Origin: Patella vulgata
Lineage: Eukaryota > Mollusca > Gastropoda > Patellidae
DNA: 64,000 nt
Direction of reading: 5' to 3'
Assembly (NCBI RefSeq): GCF_932274485.2
Contig: NC_065886.2
Coordinates: forward strand, 40,845,501 to 40,909,500
This document shows positions 49,401 to 62,065 of the stretch, piece by piece. The notes beneath the pieces are model-generated. The model was not told the origin of the DNA and searched no databases. It saw nothing but the letters and a program-made list of their open reading frames with translations. Position numbers and translations under genes: made by a program. Numbering within the stretch: position 1 is the first letter of the stretch; every line of letters begins with the position of its first letter.

Positions 49401-50340
49401 ATATCATTATCCACATAATTTGTGTAATAAGTAGTTACTTGAACACGGATGCATATAATATAGTATTACATAATAGGATCAACGAAATAAACTATATCAG
49501 TATATATAATATACGTGCAGCCTACTAATTCTATACGCGTTTAAATATAACTTTTGTTTTGTACATTTGTGGGTCATATATTAAATACATTATATACGCG
49601 TCTACATATACAACTTTGGTTTTTTTTAAATATTTGTGGTTCAAACAGTTGCATACCTTAACGTGAAAGGGTGGGCGGCGGTGAGCAGTCCACCCCTAGT
49701 GTACTCTTTTTGTGTTGCGGCACATTTGATCTAATGCATTGCAAAATAAGATTGTTTTTCTGTCGGAACAGTAGGATCCAGACGCCTCGCAATGTTACTT
49801 TTCACTAAGCACCGTTCGTTAAAACAGTTAAGGAATATTCGATTATTTTTAAAACTGAGCGCCTGTTTATTTTAAATATGGTCAGATTACAAATCCACGT
49901 TGGTGTACCAGGTAAAAATCACGTTTGATTACGTTTACATCCTAGCTAATAAATTTAATATGTAAACAAAGGAATCCAGAATTAACACACTCAAAATTTA
50001 TTAGTTTGGGACATACGCTCTAAATAACAAAACGTTTATATTATTGTATCACGCAAATAAAATTGATATTCCTCTCAAACCACATTACCTAACATTGTTC
50101 CATGCAATATAACTACTAGTAAATTGTTTCATATTTTAGTAAATATGCTGGATAGACAAAAGTATGTGGAAAATACTTGTTGAAACAGTGAATCTGCTCC
50201 GTAGAAGTATGTCCTGTATTACCTGCAACGCTGGTCGTACCCGGATTTTAACACAGTCCTGCTTGGAGTTAGCTCCCTTAAACGCAGACAGGTTTTATTT
50301 AAAGTACATTTAAGGGAAATACCTGAGCAATGATACGACA
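46450..50340. other. Gene-free stretch upstream of the cysteine-rich gene
   Basis: Contents are a G run of about 18 near 47320-47335, an S1 SINE tail at 48522-48600 (gacctagtgtttgtcgagtg), and a strongly diverged S2 fragment near 49248-49332. No exon is supported. Confidence 0.45.
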
Positions 50341-50526
50341 GTATATCGGCTTTAATAAAACTGCTTTTGATTGGACAGGATTTGAAGGTACAAAATCTAT
50401 TATGTATGTGCAATTCATTACAGTGTACGCTCGGCTGGATTTCTAGGACTCATGTGAGTTTGGCGTCCGCTGTCTCGTCGTGCTACATGTATAGTTTTTT
50501 TTTCGACAAACCAGGAAGATAACAAA

Positions 50527-53500
50527 ATGAAGGGCGTCTTTATACTGGCATTATTTACAGGTAAATAGAATACATACTATTGTCGAACCATACTGAGATG
50601 ACCTACTTCTGATTATCCGTAATCAATACATGTATCGTGGTGATATACATTGTATGGTAGATATTAGTTACTTTACCACGTATAGTCAGAGGCATTATAT
50701 TACGCCTGATATGCTATATGGCGAACTCTATTGGGTGTTAGTCATGTAATCAGAAAGCCACGGAAACAAAGGAATGAGGTGTTTTTCGTTTATTCTTAAA
50801 ATAGCATCGTGTCCCATCTGTCGTCGCAACGGTTTCTTTGTAATATGTTCACCTCACCAAGCGGACTCGTGCATATGTGGGCCAGCTACATGTCAACCCC
50901 AACCGACCCCACGTACATGGTATATAAATACATATAAGCTTTATCTCAGCGTTGCGGTTTACTGCTCATGACCTGTCAATCTAGAATTTCCCTTAAAATA
51001 TGCATGGCTAAACATACTACAAACAGCCCTCGAGCTACAAATTGTTTGTCGTCCTGTGGCCGACTGTTTGCTACCTTTTAGTATTAAAGATGTGTAAAAT
51101 AACGAAACAAAATGTCAGTACTATCACATGTTCACAATTTCTTATCGATGCTCTACCGATCAGAGTCCTTGAGAGATTTTCATTTCAAACTTGTACAGGG
51201 TTGTTTTATTGGGTAATAAGAATGCACCCTGGCGACATATTCAGAATATTTATATAGCAAATTGCTGAGTAATTTCTACTTTTAAGGTCACCAAACTCAT
51301 AAAAGCTTGAGAACGAGATAAATGAAAGGCAATGCAGTGTCAGTTTAATCAAACTTCCTTGATAGACATTCAATAACTGAATATAATACTAATTTATTTT
51401 ATTAAACTGTCCCATATCAGCAGAATATTTCCAGAGTTCATACAATATAGTATGGTTTCAGCCCAACAAAGCCCTATGAGACACTGCAGGTAAACCCTTA
51501 AAATAATAGGCAATGAATATAATACAGATAAAACAACCCACAAAATAACTATTTCAACCATAAAACTTAACATACTATGTGTACTAGTGTACTATAGGAC
51601 TATACGTACAGATATCTACAGTATATATTATAATCATAAAATGTCATACCGTTTATCTAAAATTAAAATACAGATGTGACGTCACCCTTTGATGTTGGCG
51701 TACCATTATTTCAAATAATCGTACGGGCAACTTGCCAATAGTACTTTATTCATACCAGTGAGATATTGGACTAGTGTGACGTAAAAGCTCGTGCGGAGTG
51801 TCAGTATTTTAAGATGTTTAATGGTCTCGAGCTTACGACATTGCGTAATATATTGTAAAAACATTCGGGCCTACGGCCCTCATGTTGTTACAATATATTA
51901 CTTAATGTCTCGCTCTCGACCATTAAAAAATACATAATCATAACAGTTCATACTATTCGTTTAAAATTTCGTAATATTTGTTTAAATCCAGGCAAAACAT
52001 TTCATACTCAAAAGCAGTCATAACATGTCATAATGTTTGTTTAAAACCAGGCATAACATTGCATACTCAAAAGCAGTCATAATATTTGTTTAAAACCAGG
52101 CATAACATTTCATACTCAAAAGCAGTCATAACATGTCACAATATTTGTTTAAAACCAGGCATGACATTTCATACTCAAAAGCAGTCATAACATGCCATTT
52201 TATTTGTGTAAACCCATTCATAACATTGCATACTATTCATTTAAAATCAGTCAATAAATTTTATACTATTCTTTGTAAACCAGTCATAATAATTATCCCT
52301 AACATAATTGGATGGATTGTTATTACGATTAAGTGGTAGAAAAAATAGCTATAACATACAATTTTCTAAAAAAAAAACAAACTAAAATATATTTTTATTT
52401 TGTTTTGGTGGTTACAAAATTAAAATGAAAAGTTGGCGGGGAAACAATGCAACGCAGGGTTAGCACTGTCTAATAGCCAATAAGTAAAAAAATAAAAAAA
52501 ACATATAAAAACACCTGGTTTTAAGAAAACAACCTTTATAAAACAGTCTATTGTTTTGGAACACAGAATATCCGGTTATATTACGATAAACGTCTTCATC
52601 ATTTTAACCCCCAAAAATATATATATATTGAACTGATATTCTGAAAATTAGGCGACTGGACCTTGTCAGCATATTTGAAATCATGCCGTAAACATTAGGG
52701 TGTAAACAAAAACACTCCAAATTGTTTACATTTCGGTAAAAGGGGCAACATGCCAAATGCTTCAAAGGTATCTCCAAAATCAATAGTATGATCAATTGTA
52801 CTATCAAGACTGTTAATCATAGTACGGTATTGTAACAGTGTAAATCTTCGATAATAACTAAAGACTGGAACTATCCTTGAGACTATTTATTACCGGAAAA
52901 CATTTAACATCATATACGGAGAACAGCGCGTCCGACAAGCAGAGTAACTGTCCTGGAAACGGGATGAAACCTAGAATCTATATAAATGTACAAATCGGTA
53001 TTTATAATAAAATAGTATCTAAGGAATTAACAATATACACCAACTATACTAATAACAATTAAAGAGGTAAGATTAAAATATAAAAGAGATTGCAATAAAA
53101 TAAAACAATAAGGTAGTAATTAAACTCATTAATGTGTCAGCTGTCAACGATCAGTCATTAGATAAGTAGCTTAACGTCTAATTAACAACGCAGGATTAAT
53201 AGAAACATAAGAAAAATAGAAATGTTTAAATGAAAGAATGAACAATGAATGAATGATATATTGAAAGAAGGAAATAACAACAATTCACAATATTATCACC
53301 ATTATAATTTCCTCTGTGGTGAAAATGATTCGTCCTCGGATCATACTAACATAATAGAAATAAACATTGATAGTACTGCTAAAAATTCGGAGGGTTGTGT
53401 TAAATGTATGAAGCCTTTTCACTTTAATATACATTAAGTATATATACAAGATAAAGATATAATTGGGGGGTGGGGGGGGGGAAAACAATAATTATTGTTC

Positions 53501-56500
53501 ATCATTATGGATATAATCTGAATGGCTTATGACGTCATATATATTTGAGTCCGCGATAATAATAAATAATTAAAATGTCGACAATAATAAGATACTATAC
53601 TATGAATTAACTAAAATTTGAAATTAAATGATTAAATGAAACATAATATTCCAAAGAAGCTTTTATGCTGAAGTGTTTATGAATTAATCTACGGCATCGA
53701 TAATATCGATTTAATTGCTTATGCAGAATAAATAACTATAGCAACATTCGAACGGGAATGTAATAATAAATCTTATCCAAAACATTATAAATTAAAGGCA
53801 AATAATTAGAGATCAGTGAATACATAAAAAGTCAGTGGTTTAAAACAGTTCATACAAATTCACATTTTTTAATAACACAACATAAAACAATATTCAATCA
53901 CTTTAATGAATAATTCCCTGGGGGTAATGTGTGTTTGATACTACGAAAGAATACTGGATCTTCTTTAGCAATAATGTCCCAGTCCTCTAGGTCAAATCGA
54001 CTATAAACATCTCCCTCATTCGGACCTGGACCCTGCCTTTCTACATTTAACTGTAATTTTCCAGATTTTTGATTGATTTCCATTCGGGTAAATCCCGCTA
54101 ATTTCAAACTTGATTTATCTGGATATGTCCACCTGCCTCTCGGGAAGACCTTAAGCTCTTCCTAATTCCGTTTATGTTGATTTAACAACGTTTCTACAAA
54201 CCACTGCTCTGGGCCAGCAATTTTATTCGGATAGTTAGCTATAAAGGAAACAGCTTTCTGGTCCAATTTGTCTTCCTTCACCCAAATGTTTGGTTGCAGG
54301 TTGATTCTTCCATCGGATTAAGTATTCAAGCTGTCCCTTCTTAACACGCCTTTTTAACACCGTTTCTGTTTCTTGGATCTGTGGCGTTGAAGCTACCATG
54401 ACATCCGGTTTTTATGTCAAAGGGTTGGACACTCTTTGTATATGTGTCCGGAATAGCCATTATACATTTATCCGAACGTCCAAGACAATCTGTTTGACAT
54501 TCACTAGATTTGGTTGACGATATCTTGCTGGTCTGAATAGAGATGTCGGCCTTTGTAGAAATCGAATTTATTGATGATACGCTCGATCTTTTTGCAGAAA
54601 TCATCTCCTTAAAACGCTGGCCTCTTAGAAAATCTCTGTTCTGTTTGCTAGTAGATTTTCTATTCGATATATCTGAATCACGATGAAAACTGCACCACGT
54701 TAAAACTATGGAAGTGTTACTATCTTTATGGTCTATCCTCCATTGGTTGGCCTTCGAGTTGATCTTCGTTACTTTCATTATTTCCGCCAATTCATCTGGT
54801 ATCACTATCTGTTCCATATCTGATTTTTCTTTGGGATACTCGCTTGAAAGAGGTTCCGAGATCTTGCCTCACAAAGCACTCCACCAATCTGTAACAGTGT
54901 AAATCTTCGATAATAACTAAAGACTGGAACTATCCTTGAGACTATTTATTACCGGAAAACATTTAACATCATATACGGAGAACAGCACGTCCGACAAGCA
55001 GAGTAACTGTCCTGGAAACGGGATGAAACCTAGAATCTATATAAATGTACAAATCGGTATTTATTATAAAATAGTATCTAAGGAATTAACAATATACACC
55101 AACTAGGATTACCATTATACTTATATTTTCAACAGATTCATACAGATGGTGACATGTTACTAATATGTATCAGAGAATGTGTGTTGTTGTTTTTTTTTAT
55201 GGGGGGGGGGGGTCTTCGGTATATGAAACCAAACGATTGAACTTAAAAACAATAAACATATATTTATAAATCTGGTCTATAAAAACAGATATATTCGGGT
55301 AATAAATAATTTTATTAAATCAACTTTTGCGAGAAATGGCGGATTTCAATAGTTTGATTAGCAGTTCCTTTAACTTGCAGTGTGCTGTAACTCAACCACT
55401 TTGCCAAACCAGGTACAGTTTCTGGTGTACCGAAACTGGTTGTCACCAGTCTGGGATTTACAAGGAAAGCGTGCCTACTTGTTCGGATGTACAAATTGGC
55501 GTGCATATAGCAAACTTTAATAGTTGAAATTCTTGACCGAGTAGGCGGGCGGCATTCGTTGCCCCTCATTGCATACATAACTATAGAAATAATAATAATA
55601 AAAATACTGTATGTTATTCAAAGAATGACCACAGAATGGTGTTCCCAGTTCTGACCCACACTCAAAATGGTTTCTGTGCCTTTAACTAGATCCAGTATAC
55701 TTTGACCTTTTCAGTTATCCCAACCCTTGTTCAAGGAAATTGTAACATTATTTTACAAAGACAACTAAACCCAAATGTAAACAGTTATACGGCTAAGTAA
55801 AGGGTAATTTCTAGCCATGGGTCACGCGGTCATATATATTGCCCTCACTAATCGAAAAATGTTTAATATAGTGTTATCTGTACATAAATCATTTGGTATG
55901 TATCTGTTATTTATTTATTACTGCCCTTCTGGTGACATGATTATCAATCTTTCACCGTTGACATCTACAATGAAATGAGATGAAATGGGGTTTAACGTCC
56001 TAATTGTCTGTACCGAGTATACTAATAAAGACAGACATGCGTCATACAGTGTACTTTGAGGAAAGTTTTGCCTGGTCAGCGACGCTACGGCCTACATGTA
56101 CTCGTATTTCGGATTTCAAATGTCGAGAGTTCTTTTACGTGCACGCCAAAGTGTACACATGACTTCGGTTTCCGTCCCATCGGAACGACTAAACTCCGCC
56201 CTTGCCATGACCTCCGTCCTGCACCACTTACAAGGGGATTACGAACGAAAACATCGAGGAATTTTCTCGGTCACACTGGAAGTGCACTTGAGACCTCCTG
56301 GATAGCGAGCCAGCGTCTTACTCACTGAGCCGCCGCGGCTTCCCGAACGTTATTGTGTTTAAGGTGTGCATATCCCGTCGATTGCATTATTTACTAAATA
56401 AACTCTGTTCTTTTCTTTGTAGTGCTGTACATCATACAATCTGTAAATGGTGAATGTTGGCAACCTAGGGATTGCGTCTACGGTCAGACCTACGGCAAAT

Positions 56501-58342
56501 CACGAGAAGAAAAATGCAGGTAAGGACATTGACTGAGTAAGAGGTCATGTTAATAATATTTTGATGTTTTCACTCATTCGTTGGTCTGTTATTATAACAA
56601 TATAATAAGCAATTGCATATTGAAACAGCGCCTTTCTTTTTAATTGTCAATTTTCTTGGTGCTTCTGAAAATAGATATTAGTCTTAATACTAATCTTCCA
56701 ACATAGAGCTAACAGTATTTAAACATACATTATGTAAGAGCTAAATCTGCCTATTGCAGGTCTTTCTTTAAGCCTGAAATGTTTTCTAAATCATTAATTA
56801 GACATTAATTAACTTATCCAGGCCATAATCAACTCTTGATGACGTCGGATTTCTCCGATATTAAATAGATTAGAACAATTCAGCTATATTTTGATTTAAG
56901 CTAAAAAAAAAAAAAAAATGGAGGAGTGAGACTTAGCTTCGAACAACCAGTACGGTGGTTGAAATTATTGCACACGTTTTGCCAAACCTTCAAAGGCTAA
57001 TTTCTTCGTTCGCAATAGAGTAATTTGATTGAAATTGTCACATTAATCATTTTACATTATCTATTTTCGAACTATTATAGCAAGAATGGCTAGCTCTTTA
57101 TCTAAATCTTACATAATGTATCTTTAAGACTATTCGAACTGTATTTGTAGTACTGTGTGCACTATTCGATGCCTATTAAAGCCTTGTTTGTCTCCCATGA
57201 GATATTTACCAATATTAACTGAATTAAATCTACTAATATCCCAAAACAAACAGATATAATAAAACATATAGTGATGTAAATTGATACGTAATAGAGATTT
57301 GAAGAGTTAGGAATAGTGACGCAAAAAAAAGAACACGATGTAGCCTTATTATTGAAGTAGAGTGCGATAAGATACAATGTCTGTCGGGGAAACATTTACC
57401 TCATAGCACACTGGATTTCATTAACCCGGTTGGAGCAGAAAAGTAGATTAAACCCAAATTCATTTATTCATTCATTCCTGTATGTATTTCAGGGTCTTAT
57501 ACAGCTATAGAGAGTGTTTAGAACATAGAGGTTGTTTCTATGGTGACTATTTAACCAAATATCATACGTATTATTACTCTCTAGATGTTGTATGTGGTAG
57601 GTATTTTCTGTTTCTTAATCTGGACTCTCTACATTATCATCAATATGTTGTCAAACATTACACCAATGGTGCCTTATACGACGAGCGTGTATAATTTCAT
57701 TAGATAAGTTATCCCATCCATTGGACCCGTTGGCCCTCATATCTTACATACTGTGCATTATACGTCTTCCATGCGATTAGACAACGTTTTCCAAGGGGCA
57801 AGTGTCTCTATGTGTTACTTATTTAAATGAATTGAGAGTCACGGTGAGTAGGTCGCTAGCTTACTAAACAGGAGGTCAGGAGTTCGATCCCGGTGTTGCC
57901 TGAGGAAGTCCCCCCTCCCAGGACACCTGGCAAGGAAAAGTGTCTAGTCGATCTAATAGGAAGAAAACCCAAGGTTAGGTGTAAACGTTAAAATGAGAGT
58001 AGGAGATCGACGAGGAGTAAGCGGAATCGTAGCACACTGCATGGATCACTGCTCGTTTTCATTAGCTCGGATGGTGTAGACGAATAGCACATTAATCACT
58101 ATAACATTTCATGTCTAATGTAATGTGTTTTCAATTTAATAATAACTAATAAATCTTTTTCATGTTTTAATTTCCTTTCTTATATTAGGTGGATCTACGG
58201 TTACCATAAGTGCCTCTCTGTTGATGGTTTCGACGCTAATTACGGCCTGGATCTCCTAGACCAACCAATCAAAAATTGCCGCTCAGAAATTGTGAATAAT
58301 GTATATAATACCAGAAGTAGCTGCATAATTCTGTGTATATAA
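50527..58342 (+). CDS. Novel secreted ten-cysteine protein (four exons)
   Basis: Exons are 50527-50560, 56423-56519, 57493-57600 and 58189-58342. All borders are GT/AG, intron phases are 1, 2, 2, and the total of 393 bases gives 130 residues plus TAA. The start context is AAAATG. Residues 1-21 are a signal peptide (MKGVFILALFTVLYIIQSVNG), with cleavage expected before E22. Cysteines are 23, 29, 43, 52, 58, 78, 88, 110, 125 and 129. There are three related repeats. Repeat 1 is C23-x5-C29-VYGQ...C43, repeat 2 is C52-x5-C58-FYGD...C78, and repeat 3 starts C88 with Phe94 in place of the middle cysteine and ends C110. Exons 3 and 4 open alike (VLYSYRECL and WIYGYHKCL) after a split Arg codon. The protein is small, extracellular and disulfide-rich, and Tyr-rich in the middle. 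I recognise no family; a defence peptide, toxin-like or matrix protein is possible but unproven. Confidence 0.85.
51817..51927. mobile_element. Fold-back element in intron 1 of the cysteine-rich gene
   Basis: Arms of about 42 bases (tttaatggtctcgagcttac to taatatattgtaa, and the complement ending gaccattaaa) surround a loop containing gggcctacggccc. The pairing is imperfect. Confidence 0.65.
51936..52292. repeat. Minisatellite of ~60-bp units
   Basis: The phrases cataacatttcatactcaaa, agcagtcataacatg and atatttgtttaaaaccaggc repeat about five times with small losses. Confidence 0.8.
52831..55105 (-). mobile_element. Small LTR-flanked element, young, non-autonomous
   Basis: Two direct repeats of 216 bp (52831-53046 and 54890-55105) differ at only about two positions, so the insertion is recent. 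The coding orientation is minus: frames at 54817-54341 (MEQIVIPDELAEIM, WRIDHKDSNTSIVLTWCSF) and 54107-53898 (LAGFTRMEINQKSGKLQLNV). No reverse transcriptase or integrase is visible, and the 3' half of the interior is AT-rich and non-coding. Just inside the coding-strand 5' repeat, TGGTGGAGTGC could serve as a primer-binding site. Target duplications are not clear. The element is broken by at least one break. Confidence 0.65.
55971..56344 (-). mobile_element. SINE S2, near full length
   Basis: It runs tail to head in antisense: gaaatggggtttaacgtcct, acgtgcacgccaaagtgtac, gagccagcgtcttactcact and gccgccgcggct. It lies 78 bp upstream of exon 2 of the cysteine-rich gene. Confidence 0.85.
56718..57127 (+). 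mobile_element. MITE family M (copy 5)
   Basis: The ends are tttaaacatacattatg and cataatgtatctttaa. It lies in the second intron of the cysteine-rich gene. Confidence 0.75.
57834..58060 (+). mobile_element. SINE S2, diverged head and body
   Basis: The tRNA-like head (ggagttcgatcccggtgttg) and weak body matches (ggaaaagtgtctagtcg, cgtagcacactgcatgg) are present. It lies in the last intron of the cysteine-rich gene. Confidence 0.55.
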
Positions 58343-58362
58343 TTATTTAAATCGCCTACGTA

Positions 58363-58709
58363 TTTAAAGATGCATTATGCAAGTGCTAAAGGTCCTTATT
58401 GCAGGTCTTAATTCTGGCGTCAAATGGTATATAAACTATTTTTGTTACATTTATTAACATGACAAACCTAAAATAATTTGTCAAGACCATCGGATGGCAG
58501 AGAATTAAATGGATTAGAACGCCTACGATTTTTTTTTAAAGTAACGATAAAATGGATAATCAAGACTTAGCCTCGTGTGTCCAGTACCGTTGTTACAATA
58601 ATAAACAATCTTCGCTCCGGAATGTATTCATTTTACATTATCTATTTTTGAACTATTACATCAAGAACGGCCAACTCTTCAGCTAAATCATACATAATGC
58701 ATCTTTAAA
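58363..58709 (+). mobile_element. MITE family M (copy 6), just after a stop codon
   Basis: The ends are tttaaagatgcattatg and cataatgcatctttaaa. It begins 20 bases after the stop of the cysteine-rich gene, so it probably forms part of that gene's 3' UTR. An AATAAA lies inside it at 58600-58605. Confidence 0.75.
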
Positions 58710-59009
58710 TAGCCTTTCAATTCAGCCTGTGTTCTCGTCCAACTTATTCACTTTCGCTTCTCTCCATTCAGGAACTAATCTGTGCATTTCGAGGCCCATG
58801 TAAAGTTGACGGACAGTTACAATTAAGGGGTTCCAGCTCTGCCCCCGCCGTATAATCACGTGGTTTTAAAGCTCGTTTGAACGCGTTTGGCAGATTTCGA
58901 TCTTCATCACTTCAAAATCATATTAATCGAACAGTGTCAAACATACCCTGGCTCAGATAAGCTGCAATTCGGCATAACCCAAAATGTCTCGTAGGGAACC
59001 TGTCTCGTA

Positions 59010-59260
59010 GGGAAATTTTGCAAGGACAGCGGCGCTACGGTCTACTCTTATTTACAATTCCAACTGTCAAGGGTTCTTTTACGTGCAAGCTAATGTGTAC
59101 ACGGAAGCTCAGCTCGGCTATAAACTGTCCCTTGCCACTAACAAGCGTGAACCACGCCGGAAAAATTTCCGAGGAACTCTCTTGGCCGGCGCAGAATTCG
59201 AACACGGGACCTGCAGGTGGGCGAGCCAACGTCGTACCCACAGAACCATCGTGGCTACCC
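59010..59260 (-). mobile_element. SINE S2, tail missing
   Basis: Antisense body and head: ttttacgtgcaagctaatgt, gaaccacgccggaaaaattt and acagaaccatcgtggct. Confidence 0.75.
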
Positions 59261-59668
59261 AGGCCGGAACCCCCTAGCAATCAAAATGTTGGAGTTGTGT
59301 GCCACTACGGGATCTTGTTCCTCGTGCAAATTCAGCAGTTAAGTTATCGAGCCTTTGGTAAACTTCTGATTGAATTTTAAATCGCAGTTTGTTACCCTTT
59401 TACGCAAAAGGGTAACAAATTTTGAATTAGAATTGTTGAAATGCAACTTACTTTAATTGTTATGAAAATACTATAATACATGTATATATTTTAATTTTTC
59501 TGTTAACACTTTTTTTTAAATAAAAAAAATCGTTTTTCTATGTATATGTTTTACTGAAAATAATATATGCGAAAACTTTAGAGTAAAAGTAGCTACGCAT
59601 GCGATCGTTAACATCTTCATTGCACATTGGTTTAAAAGAAGAAAACTTCACACACCATATTCTTGGCT

Positions 59669-59953
59669 TTGGTGGGGGGGGGGGCATATGGTTAGCACGT
59701 GTGGGCTGTATCATACGGTCTGTCATTACGTCAACTGGCGTAGTTTCGATTCCCCGGTTGCACGTGACAAGGAGTAGAGTCGCCTGTCCAACCTCGTGGG
59801 TTTTCTCCGGTTTCGTCCCACTACTAAAGAGCCCCGATGCGCAAGCGAATTACTGAAATAAAATTAAACCATATGTTTGTCCCGAAATTACCTAGTTTAT
59901 GTCGAGTGAACGTTAAACCCCATCTCTCTCTCTATCTCTCTCTCTCTCTCTGT
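59669..59953 (+). mobile_element. SINE S1, full length
   Basis: A G run leads into the tRNA-like head (catatggttagcacgtg; gtttcgattccccgg), the S1 body, gtcgagtgaacgttaaaccc and a long (TCTC)n tail. Confidence 0.85.
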
Positions 59954-60129
59954 ATTCGTGGACATTAGACTAGGCAGCAGTGTTGGAATTGGGAATTGGC
60001 TTTCGATTCAATGTAGAGGTGGAGATGACTTAAATCAATGTATCTTAATACAACTGGGGGTGGGTCGGGTATATAGTCGTCTGTCTGTATATCTGTATAT
60101 TTATGGATACAACCGGTACTGTATTTATC

Positions 60130-60225
60130 CCCCCCCCCCAGCACATCAAATAAAAGCAATAAACCATATGTTAGAACCAAGCTAATGACCCCATCGGTGT
60201 CAAAAGGACGTTAAACGAGCTTAGG
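60130..60225 (+). mobile_element. SINE-like tail variant
   Basis: ataaaccatatgttagaacc and gtgtcaaaaggacgttaaac resemble the S1 3' end but are diverged. Confidence 0.4.
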
Positions 60226-60329
60226 AAAAAAAAATAAACATTCGTATATACTAGAGGTTACCATGGCAATAAGTGATAATACTAGAATAATAAAAATATG
60301 TGTTTAGTGTTGCCTTAAAGAACAATCTC

Positions 60330-60388
60330 CGGCACGCAGGGATCGAACATGGGACCTTCTTCTACTCACGGAGCCACCGTGGCTCCCG
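60330..60388 (-). mobile_element. SINE S2 head fragment
   Basis: ggcacgcagggatcgaacat and gagccaccgtggctccc are the complement of the S2 tRNA-like head only. Confidence 0.65.
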
Positions 60389-60419
60389 TAATGTATATAT
60401 GTTTTGCAGTTTATAAAGT

Positions 60420-60495
60420 TTTCATAATCTATATTTTAACTATTATAGTGAGAACTACCAGCTCTTTATCTAAATCTTACATAATGCATCCCTAA
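60420..60495 (+). mobile_element. MITE family M right-end fragment
   Basis: taactattatagtgagaact and agctctttatctaaatctta end in cataatgcatccctaa. Confidence 0.65.
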
Positions 60496-61060
60496 ACAGG
60501 GTAGAAAAAACTTACAAAGTTGATCTAGAAAAAACTGTTCTGAAACACCCATTATACGCTTTCCCATCTTGGATCTTCAGTAAGTAAATAATGGGGAAAT
60601 TTAAAAATAAATAGTCAAACACCTTGGCAAGTAGAAGATCTGAAGTAATAGCTTCAATAACTGTCTCTAAAACTACGACCATAAATAGCTAATTTATGCC
60701 GTAGTTTTGTCCCCTTTGATTGTTTTGAATTTAAGACAGAAAGGGAATTATGTTCTGAACTATATGTCTGACATGGCATGTTCATGCTTTGATCTGAGAA
60801 ATTTAAAATATTTCCAAATAACGAAAATTGGCAACCACACGGCTGTGTTTTAAATGTTGTAAATTTGTTTTATAGTCCGTATCATCTCCAGCTATATATC
60901 TTAAATCATCTCCTGTATCAGTTTATACCATCATCTATATCTGGTAAGGTATCACCATTACTATAATATATACCATTTTTAAATCACCTGTATATCATTG
61001 GTAAATTCTGATCAGCTGGCATGGTTGTGGAATTAGCTGTGCAAGTCAGAGTTATCTCCC
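60496..61060. other. Gene-free stretch
   Basis: AT-rich sequence. An 80-bp open stretch at about 60498-60580 ends at a good donor (gtaagt), but nothing joins it. Confidence 0.35.
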
Positions 61061-61069
61061 CTCGTTATT

Positions 61070-61097
61070 CATCGTGTATATAATGATATACACGATG
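61070..61097. repeat. Perfect 12-bp hairpin
   Basis: CATCGTGTATAT, loop aatg, ATATACACGATG. No role is apparent. Confidence 0.7.
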
Positions 61098-61434
61098 CAA
61101 AACTGGTTGATGAGTTAGGTTTAATATGACTGTTTTTGGTTTATCTACCCATATAATAAAATATCCATACATTATCTTTTATATTGTACTGTAAGTATAG
61201 CCATAGGCATAAGTATCGATTCAACATTAAAAGTCATAATTAAAAATTATAACTCTTCTACTACTGTTGATGATGATAGTGATCATGAATCATCATAATT
61301 ACCTATAATTATAAGTGCTATACAACCTTCCACATGCTCTTTCCCTACTTACATCATGACACAATTACCCACGTTTGTTTTAAAACTAAAGAATGGCTTA
61401 TAAAATTAACGGCTCTATTCCTTACATATAATGA

Positions 61435-61779
61435 TGAAATGAAAAGAAATGAAATGGGGTTTAACGTCGTACTGTTCTGCTCCGAACTAGGCTAATGAAG
61501 CCGGACATACGCCATACAGTGTGCTATGAGGTAAATTTTGCCCGGACAGCGCACTACGGCCTACTCTTATATCGACTTCCAACTGTCAAGGGATTTTTTT
61601 TTACGTGCACGACAATATGTACACGGGACCTCGGTTTTTCGTCCCATCCAAACGACTAGACAGCTGTCCATGTCTGGTTGAACCACGCCGGATGAACTTT
61701 CTTGGCCAATGCAGGGATGGAACACCCGACCTCCAGGCTAGCGAGCCAGCGTCTTACCCACTTAGCCACCGTGGCCCCC
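61435..61779 (-). mobile_element. SINE S2, full length
   Basis: Antisense copy from tail (gaaatggggtttaacgtcgt) to head (cttagccaccgtggccccc). It is flanked by an 11-bp duplication with one mismatch (acatataatga at 61424-61434 and acatacaatga at 61780-61790). Confidence 0.9.
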
Positions 61780-61973
61780 ACATACAATGAAACATTACCA
61801 TGAGTTATTTCTATTTGAAAAATTGTGGTTTTTTGATTAAATGTTAAAGCAGTATTTTCACCATTCAAACCATGTTTTATAACAACACCACAACAACCTT
61901 TAACTGAAAATGGATGAAATTAAAAAGTATAGTATTAGTGAAAAGTGGGAATATTAAATGTACAATTATTTAC

Positions 61974-62065
61974 GGAGGCCACGAGGGCTAAGTGAGTAAG
62001 TTTGTGGCTCGCTAATCAGGTTCGCTCCTGATGGCAAAACAGCCCAGCACCGATTTGCTGTTTTA
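61974..62065 (+). mobile_element. SINE S2 head fragment
   Basis: ggaggccacgagggctaagt and caggttcgctcctgatgg form the tRNA-like head only, lying next to the right inverted arm. Confidence 0.6.

Noticed and set aside
57834-57900. tRNA gene candidate (ggagttcgatcccgg)
   Set aside because: It has B-box similarity only. The rest is SINE S2 and no cloverleaf closes.
60498-60580. Possible exon ending at gtaagt
   Set aside because: The 80-bp open stretch has an acceptor-like cag before it, but no partner exon or domain was found.
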